The notes under the pieces are model-generated. The model ran no database searches. It worked only from the letters and a program-made list of their open reading frames with translations, and had not been told where the DNA came from. Both the position numbers and the translations under genes were made by a program. A stretch of DNA of 64,000 nucleotides from an uncultured Clostridia bacterium (GTDB taxonomy: Bacteria > Bacillota > Clostridia > TANB77 > CAG-508): contig CANQEI010000002.1 in assembly GCA_947594845.1 (NCBI GenBank), forward strand, positions 1 to 64,000, given 5' to 3'. Position 1 is the first letter of the stretch. Every line of letters starts with the position of its first letter. Below are positions 36,772 through 45,425 of the stretch, in pieces.

Positions 36772-38151
36772 ATGTTTGAAAAATATATAGAATCACAAAA
36801 AGACAATATGATTAAAGATTTAGGGAGAATGGTAAAAATTCCAAGTAAATTAGAGGGATACGATAATCCAGAGTATCCATTTGGAAAAGAGATAGATAAT
36901 GCTTTAAATACATTTTTAGAAATTGGAAAAGAAATGGGATTTAGAACGAAAAATATTGACAAACAATGTGGATATATAGAATTTGGAGAAGGAGAAGAAC
37001 TATTAGGAATAATAGGACATCTAGATGTAGTACCAGAAGGAGAAGGCTGGAAACACAATCCATTTGAATTAACTATAGAAGATGGAAAATTATATGGAAG
37101 AGGTACAATTGATGATAAAGGACCTATGATAGCTTCATTATATGCTATGAAAGCTGTTGCAGAAAATACAAAAATAAATAAAAGAGTAAGACTAATAATT
37201 GGCTTAAATGAAGAAAATGATTGGAAATGTATTGAATATTATAAAAAACATGAGGAAATGCCAGACCTAGGATTTAGCCCAGATGCTGATTTTCCTTGTA
37301 TATACTCAGAAAAAGCATTACTAACGATATACACTGAAGAGAAATATAATGGAAATAATAAATTAAAAATAAAAGAAATAGACTGCAAAAATAATAGAGT
37401 AAATGTCGTTCCAAAATATTGTGGAATAAAATTAGAAACTAATAACGAAATAGCAGAAGAATTAAATGAATTACTTTTGAAAAAAATTAATGAAAAAGTT
37501 TCTTTTGTTAAAAAACAAAATGAATTCTTTATTGAAACAAAAGGAGTTCAAGCTCATGCAGCACATCCAGAACTAGGAGAAAATGCTGTATCAAAGATGA
37601 TAAACATTTTAAATGATATATTTAATAAATTTAATATAGAAAATAAGACAATTAAACTATTAGCAACTAAAATCGGAGAAGAAACAAATGGAAATAGCCT
37701 AGGAATAAAACATGAAAACGATGAATTAGGAGATTTAACATTAAATTTAGCAAATATTTCATTAGAAAATGGAACTATTAAAACTGGTATGAATTTGCGT
37801 ATACCAGGAGATATGTTATTAGAAGATGTAAAAGAAAAAGTAAAAAAAGAATTAGCTGGTTTAGAAATAGAATTTTCTGGAGAAAAAGCTGCTTTATATA
37901 TTCCAAAGGATAACAAAATTGTAAAGAAACTATGTGATATTTATAATAAATTTACTGGTCAAAATAAGGAACCACTAGCAATTGGTGGAGCAACATTTGC
38001 TAGAGCATTTAAAAACTGCGTATCTTTTGGTGCAATGAATCCAGAAGAACCAGATATGTGTCACCAAGTTGATGAATATATATCAATTGATAATTTCATG
38101 AATGCTTGTAAAATGTACGCAGAAGCAATATATCAATTGAGTTGCAAATAG
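36772..38151 (+). CDS. Sapep-type dinuclear metallo-dipeptidase (M20 family, PepV-like)
   Basis: A 459-residue M20 peptidase releasing amino acids from dipeptides. Metal-ligand motifs are IIGHLDVVPEGEGW near residue 81, GRGTIDDKGPMIAS near 112, LNEENDWKC near 144 and DADFPCIYSEK near 165, with a C-terminal His in MCHQVDEYI. Its ribosome binding site AAGGAG lies inside the end of the previous gene, and the gap is 2 bp, which indicates cotranscription and likely coupling. The S66 peptidase gene follows 18 bp later. Confidence 0.9.
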   Translation: MFEKYIESQKDNMIKDLGRMVKIPSKLEGYDNPEYPFGKEIDNALNTFLEIGKEMGFRTKNIDKQCGYIEFGEGEELLGIIGHLDVVPEGEGWKHNPFELTIEDGKLYGRGTIDDKGPMIASLYAMKAVAENTKINKRVRLIIGLNEENDWKCIEYYKKHEEMPDLGFSPDADFPCIYSEKALLTIYTEEKYNGNNKLKIKEIDCKNNRVNVVPKYCGIKLETNNEIAEELNELLLKKINEKVSFVKKQNEFFIETKGVQAHAAHPELGENAVSKMINILNDIFNKFNIENKTIKLLATKIGEETNGNSLGIKHENDELGDLTLNLANISLENGTIKTGMNLRIPGDMLLEDVKEKVKKELAGLEIEFSGEKAALYIPKDNKIVKKLCDIYNKFTGQNKEPLAIGGATFARAFKNCVSFGAMNPEEPDMCHQVDEYISIDNFMNACKMYAEAIYQLSCK

Positions 38152-38169
38152 AAATATTAAGGAGGATTT

Positions 38170-39189
38170 ATGAAATATCCAAGAAATTTAAAAAAGGGAG
38201 ATATTATTGCTACAACAGCTCCATCAGCTGGGATAATAAAGCCAGTTGATTTGGATAGATTAGACAATGTAAAAAATAATTTCGAAAAATATGGCTATAA
38301 GTATTTAGAAACTAAAAACGTTAGAACAGACGAGAATGGTAGAAGCTCCACAGGAGAACAAAGAGCTAGTCAATTAATGGCGTTATGGGAAAATAAAGAA
38401 GTAAGTGCTATTATATCAGCTTCAGGAGGAGATTTTTTAAATGAAACCATAGATAATATAGATTTTGAAAAATTAAAACAATTACAACCTACATGGTTTC
38501 AGGGATACTCTGACAATACTGGAATTACCTTCCTTTTAAATACAATTTGTGATATTGCATGCATATATGGACAAAATATAAAAGACTTTGGTATGAAGAA
38601 ATTACATCCTTCATTGGAAAATTCTTTTAAAATAATGGAAGGAAAAGAAATTTGCCAAAATAGTTATAGTATGTGCGAAAGCAATGAATGGACAGAAAGA
38701 ATAGATCCTTATGAGGAATATAAATTAACTGTCAAAAATAATTGGAAAACTTTAAATGGAGAAAGTAAAATTAATTTTAAAGGTCGTTCAATTGGTGGAT
38801 GTTTTGATGTAATAGTAAACTTAATTGGAACTAAATATGATAAAGTATCAAATTATATAGAAAAGTATAAGGAAGACGGAATTATATGGTTTTTAGAAGT
38901 ATTTGAAATGTCTACACCACAAGTTTATTTACATTTATGGCAAATGAAGAATTCAGGATATTTTAAAAATTGTAAAGGTATAATATTTGGAAGAAGTTTA
39001 ATGTTAAGAGAAGACTATGGAATAGACTTTAGACAGGCTATTTATGATGCAATTGGAGAATTAAATATTCCAATAATATATGATGCTGATATAGGACATG
39101 TATCACCTCAAATACCAATATTATCAGGAGGAATATTAGATATAGAAGTAAATGAAGGAAAAGGAAGTATAAAAAATTATTTTGAATAA
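38170..39189 (+). CDS. S66-family serine peptidase (LD-carboxypeptidase / MccF-like)
   Basis: The 339-residue protein has the S66 layout: an opening LKKGDIIATTAPSAG, SAIISASGGDFLNETIDNID near residue 76, the nucleophile region QGYSDNTGITFLL near 116, a Glu in ILFLEVFE-type context (IIWFLEVFEMS near 240) and the catalytic His in DIGHVSPQIPI near 305. LD-carboxypeptidases trim the tetrapeptide of murein, while MccF-like members cleave acyl-sulfamoyl nucleotides; sequence alone does not separate them. It probably forms an operon with the two upstream genes. Confidence 0.85.
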   Translation: MKYPRNLKKGDIIATTAPSAGIIKPVDLDRLDNVKNNFEKYGYKYLETKNVRTDENGRSSTGEQRASQLMALWENKEVSAIISASGGDFLNETIDNIDFEKLKQLQPTWFQGYSDNTGITFLLNTICDIACIYGQNIKDFGMKKLHPSLENSFKIMEGKEICQNSYSMCESNEWTERIDPYEEYKLTVKNNWKTLNGESKINFKGRSIGGCFDVIVNLIGTKYDKVSNYIEKYKEDGIIWFLEVFEMSTPQVYLHLWQMKNSGYFKNCKGIIFGRSLMLREDYGIDFRQAIYDAIGELNIPIIYDADIGHVSPQIPILSGGILDIEVNEGKGSIKNYFE

Positions 39190-39196
39190 AAAAGGA

Positions 39197-39222
39197 AGAA
39201 GCCGGGGTTAGCCGGCTTTTCC
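39197..39222. terminator. Strong GC hairpin between convergent genes
   Basis: AAGCCGG pairs with CCGGCTT across a 6-base loop. It lies after the S66 gene and overlaps the stop of the minus-strand gene, where T-rich sequence follows in the minus direction. Confidence 0.75.
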
Positions 39223-39864
39223 ATGCTGGTGGCGAACGAACAGATGATTGCGGGGATGCTTGTTCTCATGCGAAATGTGACGAGCCTTCTGCCGACGTAC
39301 AGTGAAATCAGGAATTTGCGACTGAACTTGAAATGTGACGATTCTAAAGAATTTTGCCAAGCGAGAGAAAATCAAGAATAATAATCCGAAGACAATTCTG
39401 ATAGTCACAAGCAAAACAATTCTTTCGAAACTTAATACAGTTGAGAAAACACCATCAACTTTGAATAACAGAAACCACATGCCACCCACGAGTGCTAAAA
39501 ATAGAATACCACAAAGGATTGCAAAGAGGCTTACATGATTCTTAGCCGAAAAGGCGATCCAAAACTGATCACTCTTAACAAGAGCATCACGCTCATCATT
39601 CAGTTCACGAATTCGATCATCCATCTTAGTAGCATAGGAGCCACGATTGGTTTCAAGAGCAATCTCACGCTGTTCTTCACAGTACGAAATCTCCTGATAG
39701 ATACCCAGCATACGCAGTTGAGTCCCAAGCACGGGAACCGCAATTTTTGATATCACCACCCATGATAAGATTGCTGCCAGCACCAGAGTGCCAACGATGA
39801 GAAAGAGCCGAGTGGCCCCCGCCTGAAATTTCTTTGCCTTTGCCAGATTGATGCGTTTTGCCAT
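39208..39864 (-). CDS. Orphan membrane protein with unlike base composition
   Basis: The 218-residue protein has three likely membrane segments (about residues 17-42, 108-133, 143-165). Between the first two is a charged helical loop (EEQREIALETNRGSYATKMD, ELNDERDAL). The C-terminal tail is basic and His-rich (RRQKARHISHENKHPRNHLF). No family is recognised. Codon use (CGC, GCC, CTG, GCG, CAG) is plainly different from the AT-rich neighbours, and the abrupt change at both ends suggests lateral acquisition. GGAGGT precedes the ATG at normal spacing, and a TATAAT-like sequence lies further upstream on the minus strand. Confidence 0.65.
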   Translation of the reverse strand: MAKRINLAKAKKFQAGATRLFLIVGTLVLAAILSWVVISKIAVPVLGTQLRMLGIYQEISYCEEQREIALETNRGSYATKMDDRIRELNDERDALVKSDQFWIAFSAKNHVSLFAILCGILFLALVGGMWFLLFKVDGVFSTVLSFERIVLLVTIRIVFGLLFLIFSRLAKFFRIVTFQVQSQIPDFTVRRQKARHISHENKHPRNHLFVRHQHGKAG

Positions 39865-40031
39865 TTCTTAATACCTCCAGTTTTTTTCATGATAAGGGTC
39901 TACATAATATATTATAGCATATTTTGGAAAATAAAGCGAATTGTTACTAAAAAATAATAAAAAATATATATTTGTAATATTAAAAAGAGAAATATCAAGT
40001 AAAAGTTATTAAAAATAAAATTAAAAATTGT

Positions 40032-40060
40032 TTGACAAAACATCTATTTTAATAGATAAT
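40032..40060 (+). promoter_or_regulatory. Promoter of the glucan phosphorylase gene with palindromic spacer
   Basis: TTGACA (40032-40037), 17-bp spacer, GATAAT (40055-40060). The spacer holds ATCTATT (40042-40048), TT, AATAGAT (40051-40057), a perfect 7-bp inverted repeat positioned like an operator. Confidence 0.75.
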
Positions 40061-40121
40061 TATTATATTGAAAAAATGGGAATACAAAAGAATTTTGAGA
40101 AGAATTACAAAGGAGGAAAAT

Positions 40122-42686
40122 ATGTATATTTTCAATAGAATTACAGTTATACCACAATTGCCAAAAGAACTAAAAAAGTTATCTGAAATTGCTAATAATT
40201 TGTGGTGGTCATGGAATACGGAATTTTTAAAAATTTTCAAAATGATTGATCCTGATTTGTGGGATAGAATTGACAAAAATCCTACAAAGTTTTTGAAACT
40301 TGTAAGTCAAGAAAAAATAGAAAAAGCATCAAAAAATGAAGAAATTATAAAATTATATAATACAGTAGTTGGAAATTATGATAGCTATATGAATAGCAAA
40401 GATACATGGTTTTCAAAAAAATATCCAAATAATAAAAAAGATTTAATCGCTTATTTCTCAGCAGAATATGGACTAGATGAAATATTACCAATATACTCAG
40501 GAGGACTAGGAATTTTATCAGGTGATCACTTAAAATCTGCAAGTGATTTAGGAATTCCTTTAGTAGCTGTAGGATTACTTTATAAAAATGGATATTTTAA
40601 TCAGAAGATTAATGGCTTTGGAGAACAAGAATCAGAATATAATAATATAGACTTATATAATCTGCCAATAAATCCAGTAAAAACAGCAGATGACAATGAT
40701 TTAATAATAGAGATACCATTATTGGATAATATATTACATTTAAAAATATGGAAAATAGAAGTAGGAAGAGTTTGCTTATATTTAATGGACTCTGATATAG
40801 AGCAAAATTCAGAAGATTTTAGAAACATAACATTAAAATTATATGGTGGAGATAAAGAAATGAGAATAAGACAAGAAATTGTCTTAGGAATGGCAGGAGT
40901 TAGACTATTAAAAGAATTAGGACTTGAGCCAACTGTATACCATATGAATGAAGGACATTCTGCTTTTTTAACTTTACAATTAATAAAAGATACAATGAAA
41001 GAAAAACAAGTTTCTTTTGAAATAGCAACAGAAATTGTAACTTCTCAAACTGCATTTACAACACATACACCAGTTCCAGCAGGAAATGATATATTCGATT
41101 TAGGATTAATTGATAAATATTTTGATAAAATGTGGGATGATTTTGGAATAACTAGAGAAAGATTTATGAAACTTGGAATGAAAGAGACAGAAGAATTAGA
41201 ACCAGGGTTTAATATGGGAATATTAGCTCTTAGAATTTCTGGAAAGAAAAATGGAGTTAGTAAACTACATGGGGCAGTTTCTAGAGAATTATTCACAGAA
41301 GTTTGGCCTGATATTGCTGCAAATGAATCACCTATTACTTATGTTACAAACGGAGTTCATACTTGTTCATGGTTAGCACCAAATTTAAAAAGTTTGTATA
41401 ATGAATATTTAATTCCTTACTGGCAAGACAGTATATATGATGATAATATATGGAAAAAAATTAATTCAATTCCAGATGAAAGACTTTGGGAAGAACATAT
41501 AAAAAGAAAAGAAAAATTAATTGATCTAATAAAGAAAAATCTTACAACTAGATATAAAAGAAGTGGATATAGCTATGATGAAATAAATGAAATTTTATCT
41601 AAATTAGATCCAAATGCATTAACAATTGGGTTCGCTAGAAGATTTGCAACATACAAAAGAGCAACACTTATATTTAGAGATATTGAAAGACTAACTCAAA
41701 TATTAAATCAAGAAAATAGACCAGTTCAAATTATATTTGCCGGAAAAGCACATCCAGCAGATGTTGAAGGACAAAAATTAATAAAAAGAATACATGAAAT
41801 TTCATTAATGCCACAATTTAAAGGAAAAATATTCATACTTGAAAATTATAACATTTCTATAGCAAGATATTTAGTAAGCGGAGTAGATGTATGGCTAAAT
41901 AATCCTAGAAGACCAATGGAAGCTTCAGGAACATCAGGAGAAAAAGCTTCTATTAATGGAGTTATAAACTTTAGTGTATTAGACGGTTGGTGGGCTGAAG
42001 GATATGATACAACAAACGGTTGGGCAATAGGAACTGAAAATGATTATGATTCTTATGAAATTCAAGATAATAATGATAGTGATAGTATCTACAGTACACT
42101 TGAAAACAAAATAATACCAACATATTATAAAAAGAAAGACAATGAATTTTCAAAAGAATGGCTAAAAATAATGAAAAATTCAATAATTACAACTGGTGGA
42201 AAATACAGTACATCTAGAATGCTTATTGACTATATGGAGAATATATATATGCCATTATGTAATCTTCATAATAAATATTTTAATGAACTAGATAAGGTAA
42301 ACGATTTTGCAAAATGGAAAAAAGCAGCGAAGGAAAGATGGCAAGAAATAAAAATATCTCAAGATAGCAATATAGATAATGTAAAAATGAAAGCCGGAGA
42401 TGTAATTGAAGTTACATGTAAAGTCCAATTACCAAATTTTAAGCCAGAAAACTTGGCAGTACAAGTATATTACGGACAAATATTAGATACAGGAATTGTT
42501 AATAATGTTTCCGCAACAGAAATGAAAAAAGTTGAAGAAAATAAAGAAGAAAACACATATAAATATGCAGCTAAAATAAAACTAACAACAGGTGGAAATT
42601 TTGGATATACATTTAGAGTCATGCCAAAACATGAAATGTTATTAGATTCAGAAAATATGAATTTAATAAAATGGATGACGAAATAG
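40122..42686 (+). CDS. glgP: Alpha-glucan (glycogen/maltodextrin) phosphorylase
   Basis: The 854-residue enzyme (ATG at 40122 after AAAGGAGG; upstream in-frame ATG rejected) releases glucose 1-phosphate from glycogen-like glucans. Residues 1-110 match the DUF3417 N-terminal extension of the alpha-glucan phosphorylase subfamily (LSEIANNLWWSWN). The body carries AEYGLDEILPIYSGGLGILSG near 125, HMNEGHSAFLTLQL near 285, and the PLP region EASGTSGEKASINGV near 605, whose Lys is the expected cofactor ligand. The subfamily usually has SGMKA at that point. It works with the branching enzyme and GT4 synthase at 53-57 kb, though it is encoded apart from them. Confidence 0.93.
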   Translation: MYIFNRITVIPQLPKELKKLSEIANNLWWSWNTEFLKIFKMIDPDLWDRIDKNPTKFLKLVSQEKIEKASKNEEIIKLYNTVVGNYDSYMNSKDTWFSKKYPNNKKDLIAYFSAEYGLDEILPIYSGGLGILSGDHLKSASDLGIPLVAVGLLYKNGYFNQKINGFGEQESEYNNIDLYNLPINPVKTADDNDLIIEIPLLDNILHLKIWKIEVGRVCLYLMDSDIEQNSEDFRNITLKLYGGDKEMRIRQEIVLGMAGVRLLKELGLEPTVYHMNEGHSAFLTLQLIKDTMKEKQVSFEIATEIVTSQTAFTTHTPVPAGNDIFDLGLIDKYFDKMWDDFGITRERFMKLGMKETEELEPGFNMGILALRISGKKNGVSKLHGAVSRELFTEVWPDIAANESPITYVTNGVHTCSWLAPNLKSLYNEYLIPYWQDSIYDDNIWKKINSIPDERLWEEHIKRKEKLIDLIKKNLTTRYKRSGYSYDEINEILSKLDPNALTIGFARRFATYKRATLIFRDIERLTQILNQENRPVQIIFAGKAHPADVEGQKLIKRIHEISLMPQFKGKIFILENYNISIARYLVSGVDVWLNNPRRPMEASGTSGEKASINGVINFSVLDGWWAEGYDTTNGWAIGTENDYDSYEIQDNNDSDSIYSTLENKIIPTYYKKKDNEFSKEWLKIMKNSIITTGGKYSTSRMLIDYMENIYMPLCNLHNKYFNELDKVNDFAKWKKAAKERWQEIKISQDSNIDNVKMKAGDVIEVTCKVQLPNFKPENLAVQVYYGQILDTGIVNNVSATEMKKVEENKEENTYKYAAKIKLTTGGNFGYTFRVMPKHEMLLDSENMNLIKWMTK

Positions 42687-42694
42687 TTTTTGGA

Positions 42695-42740
42695 AATATT
42701 ATAGATATTAGGTAAATAAAAATCTAATATCTATAATATT
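42695..42740. terminator. Perfect 17-bp hairpin after the phosphorylase gene
   Basis: AATATTATAGATATTAG (42695-42711) and CTAATATCTATAATATT (42724-42740) are exact reverse complements with a 12-base loop. There is no T run after it, so termination is uncertain; it may protect the 3' end instead. Confidence 0.6.
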
Positions 42741-42761
42741 GTCGTTTAAAATAAAAAACAC

Positions 42762-42789
42762 TTGAAATATTTATACTTTGTGGTATACT
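42762..42789 (+). promoter_or_regulatory. Promoter of the pyruvate kinase gene
   Basis: TTGAAA (42762-42767), 16-bp spacer, TATACT (42784-42789), 43 bp before the start codon. Confidence 0.65.
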
Positions 42790-42832
42790 AATCAAGGTTA
42801 TTTATAATATATGACATAAAAGGAGAATTTAT

Positions 42833-44278
42833 ATGAAATCAAATTTAAGAAAAACAAAAATAGTTGGAACAATTGGACCTGCAAGTGAGAAAAGATTAAA
42901 AGAATTATTTGAAGCTGGATTAAATGTTTGCAGAATAAATTATTCTCATGGAAGTTATGAGGAACAAAAAGAAAAAACAGAAGAAATTATAAGATTAAGG
43001 GAAGAAATGGATTTACCAATTCCTATGATACTTGATATGCAAGGACCTGAAATAAGAACAGGAATGTTAGGATGCGATATAACTGAAAAAATAAAACTAG
43101 AAGATGGTCAAAAATTTACTTTAGTAAATGAAGACATTGTAGGAGATAAGAACAGAGTATCTGTTTCTTATAAAAATTTATATCAAGATGTTAAACCAGG
43201 TTCAAAAGTTTTAATAGATGATGGTGCTGTTGAATTAGTTGTAGATGAAATAGTAGAAAAAGATATTCATTGCACAGTAGTTCATGGAAATTTATTAGGA
43301 CACAGAAAAACAATAAATTTACCAGGTACAGCAGTTCGTTTACCTGCACTAAAAGAAAAAGATATAAATGACTTAATTGCTGCATGTGAACACGAATATG
43401 ATTATGTAGCTATGTCTTTTACAAGAGGTGTTGACGATATTGAACAAGTTAGAAAAGTATTAGATGAACATGGTGGAAAAGATATAAAAATTATAACAAA
43501 AGTTGAAAACCTTGAAGGATTAGAGCATATAGAAGAAATAGTAATGAATGCTGATGCACAAATGATCGCTCGTGGTGATATGGCAACAGAAACAGATTTC
43601 ACAGAACCACCAATTATGCAAAAAAGAATTATAAGATTATCAAATAGAGAAAACAAACCTACTATTACAGCTACTCAAATGCTAGAATCAATGACACACA
43701 ATCCATTACCAACAAGAGCAGAAGCAAATGATGTTGCAAATGCAATTTTTGATAGAACAAGTGCTGTAATGCTATCTGGAGAATGTGCATTAGGAGAATA
43801 TCCAGTAGAATGCGTTAAAACAATGGATAAAATAGCAAAAAGAACAGAGCCAACAATAAAATATTGGAAAAGATTTGAAAACAGACAAAGTGAATATATT
43901 GTATTAAGAACATTAGAAGATAATATTGCATATTCAGTATGTGTTATGGCAAAAACTATACAAGCTGATGCAATTGTTTGTTATACAAATACTGGTAGCT
44001 CAGCAAGAAGATTATCTGGAATGGGAGCTGCTTGCCCGATTTTAGTAGTTACAGATAATAAGAGAACTTTCCGTCAATTAGGATTAGTATGGAATGTATT
44101 TCCTGTATATATTGAAAATGAGGGAGATATTAATAAAGTAATTTCAGATGGTATTGCAAAACATAAGAAATTAGGAAATCTTGAAAAAGGAGACAGAGTT
44201 GTTGTTGCAGGTGGATCTAAAATATTACCAGATTACCCAACAAGCAAAGCTTTCGGTGGATATCTAGAAATTGACTAA
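42833..44278 (+). CDS. pyk: Pyruvate kinase with unusual potassium-site residues
   Basis: The 481-residue enzyme transfers phosphate from PEP to ADP. Family motifs: GTIGPAS at the N-terminus, RINYSHGSYEE near residue 34, KVENLEGLEHI (catalytic Lys) near 222, MIARGDM near 246, and PTITATQMLESM near 281. The active-site block that normally reads LDTKGPEIRTG is LDMQGPEIRTG (residues 67-77), so the K+ ligand Thr is Met and the following Lys is Gln. MVARGDLGVE is also changed to MIARGDMATE. It lacks the extra C-terminal PEP-utiliser domain of Bacillus PykA. Whether it still needs K+ is open. Confidence 0.93.
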   Translation: MKSNLRKTKIVGTIGPASEKRLKELFEAGLNVCRINYSHGSYEEQKEKTEEIIRLREEMDLPIPMILDMQGPEIRTGMLGCDITEKIKLEDGQKFTLVNEDIVGDKNRVSVSYKNLYQDVKPGSKVLIDDGAVELVVDEIVEKDIHCTVVHGNLLGHRKTINLPGTAVRLPALKEKDINDLIAACEHEYDYVAMSFTRGVDDIEQVRKVLDEHGGKDIKIITKVENLEGLEHIEEIVMNADAQMIARGDMATETDFTEPPIMQKRIIRLSNRENKPTITATQMLESMTHNPLPTRAEANDVANAIFDRTSAVMLSGECALGEYPVECVKTMDKIAKRTEPTIKYWKRFENRQSEYIVLRTLEDNIAYSVCVMAKTIQADAIVCYTNTGSSARRLSGMGAACPILVVTDNKRTFRQLGLVWNVFPVYIENEGDINKVISDGIAKHKKLGNLEKGDRVVVAGGSKILPDYPTSKAFGGYLEID

Positions 44279-44334
44279 TAAAATTAATTAATTTAAATAA
44301 ATATTAATATAATAAAAATAAAGGAGGGAACAAC

Positions 44335-44994
44335 ATGGAAGATACTTATGTAGCAAGTTCAAACAAAACTATTGCTCAAACATTTTTATGGATGTTCTTA
44401 GGAGTACTTAGTACAGCTGCTGTTGCTGCATACACTTATTATAGTGGTGCCTTTGTAGAAATAGCAGGAGGCTGGGCAGCAATTTTAATTGCACAAGTAT
44501 TAATTGCTTTATTCTTTGGCTTTTGCATAAGGAAACTGCCTGCAATGTTGGTAACATTTTTATTTTTCTTATACTCAATGCTGACAGGTGCAACCTTTTC
44601 TATAATATTTGTAGCATATAATTTAACAACTATTGCATATGCACTTTTTGCAACTGCAGGATTTTTTGGAATATTAGCATTTATTGGTTATACTACTAAA
44701 AGAGATTTGAGCAAATTTGGAAATGTATTGTTATCAGCTTTATTAGTAGCAATTGTTTTAACAATAGTTAATATTTTTGTAGGTAGCCAACCTCTAGATA
44801 TTATATTAGACTGGGTAATATTATTAATATTTGCAGGATTAACTGCTTATGATATGAACAAAATAAAAAGTATGAGCGAAGATGGACTTATAAATCAAGA
44901 AAAAGTTGCAATATATGGAGCTTTTGAATTGTATTTAGATTTCATAAATTTATTTTTAAGAATATTAGAAATTTTTGGAAGAAGAAACGATTAA
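44335..44994 (+). CDS. Bax inhibitor-1 / YccA family membrane protein
   Basis: The 219-residue protein has seven hydrophobic segments and the BI-1 pattern: an N-terminal FLWMFLGVLSTAAVAAYTYY, MLTGATFSIIFVAYN near residue 82, AFIGYTTKRDLSKFGN near 110, and LTAYDMNKIK followed by YGAFELYLDFINLFLRILEIFG at the end. Family members form pH-sensitive calcium-permeable channels or bind proteases. The AAAGGAGGG site is strong. It overlaps the next gene by one base, so the two are cotranscribed. Confidence 0.92.
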   Translation: MEDTYVASSNKTIAQTFLWMFLGVLSTAAVAAYTYYSGAFVEIAGGWAAILIAQVLIALFFGFCIRKLPAMLVTFLFFLYSMLTGATFSIIFVAYNLTTIAYALFATAGFFGILAFIGYTTKRDLSKFGNVLLSALLVAIVLTIVNIFVGSQPLDIILDWVILLIFAGLTAYDMNKIKSMSEDGLINQEKVAIYGAFELYLDFINLFLRILEIFGRRND

Positions 44995-45341
44995 TGAAAA
45001 AATTATTATTGTCTTTTAAATATGCTATAACTGGAATAATTACTACAATAATAGAACAAAGAAATATAAAAATACATTTGTTAGCTGTTTTAGTAGTTAT
45101 TATAATGGGAATAATATATAAAATTTCAGATGTTGAATGGATTGTATGTATATTATTATTTGGAATAGTTATATCTTCTGAAATAATAAATACAGCGATT
45201 GAAAATACAGTGGATTTAGTTAGTAAAGAAAAAAGTATATTAGCAAAAAAGGCAAAAGATGCAGCTGCTGGAGCAGTTTTAGTAAACGCGATTGTTTCAG
45301 TAATTATAGCTGGTTTTATTTGGATACCAAAAATATTTTAA
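44994..45341 (+). CDS. dgkA: Diacylglycerol / undecaprenol kinase (DgkA family)
   Basis: A 115-residue small membrane kinase. The family signature is IVISSEIINTAIENTVDLVSKE (near residues 61-82) with the conserved Glu and Asn, followed by AKDAAAGAVLVNAIVSVIIAGFI. In Gram-positives it mainly phosphorylates undecaprenol and so supports the lipid-carrier pool that UppP (26323) also feeds. Its ATG overlaps the TAA of the BI-1 gene (TAATG), and a terminator follows. Confidence 0.93.
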   Translation: MKKLLLSFKYAITGIITTIIEQRNIKIHLLAVLVVIIMGIIYKISDVEWIVCILLFGIVISSEIINTAIENTVDLVSKEKSILAKKAKDAAAGAVLVNAIVSVIIAGFIWIPKIF

Positions 45342-45345
45342 ATAC

Positions 45346-45377
45346 AAAGGACAAGAAGAACATCTCTTGTCCTTTTT
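45346..45377 (+). terminator. Intrinsic terminator after dgkA
   Basis: AAAGGACAAGA (45346-45356) pairs with TCTTGTCCTTT (45365-45375), then T. Confidence 0.9.
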
Positions 45378-45425
45378 AATGGGAGAATATAATTACATAA
45401 AAACGAAAAGAAAGGATGATAGTAT

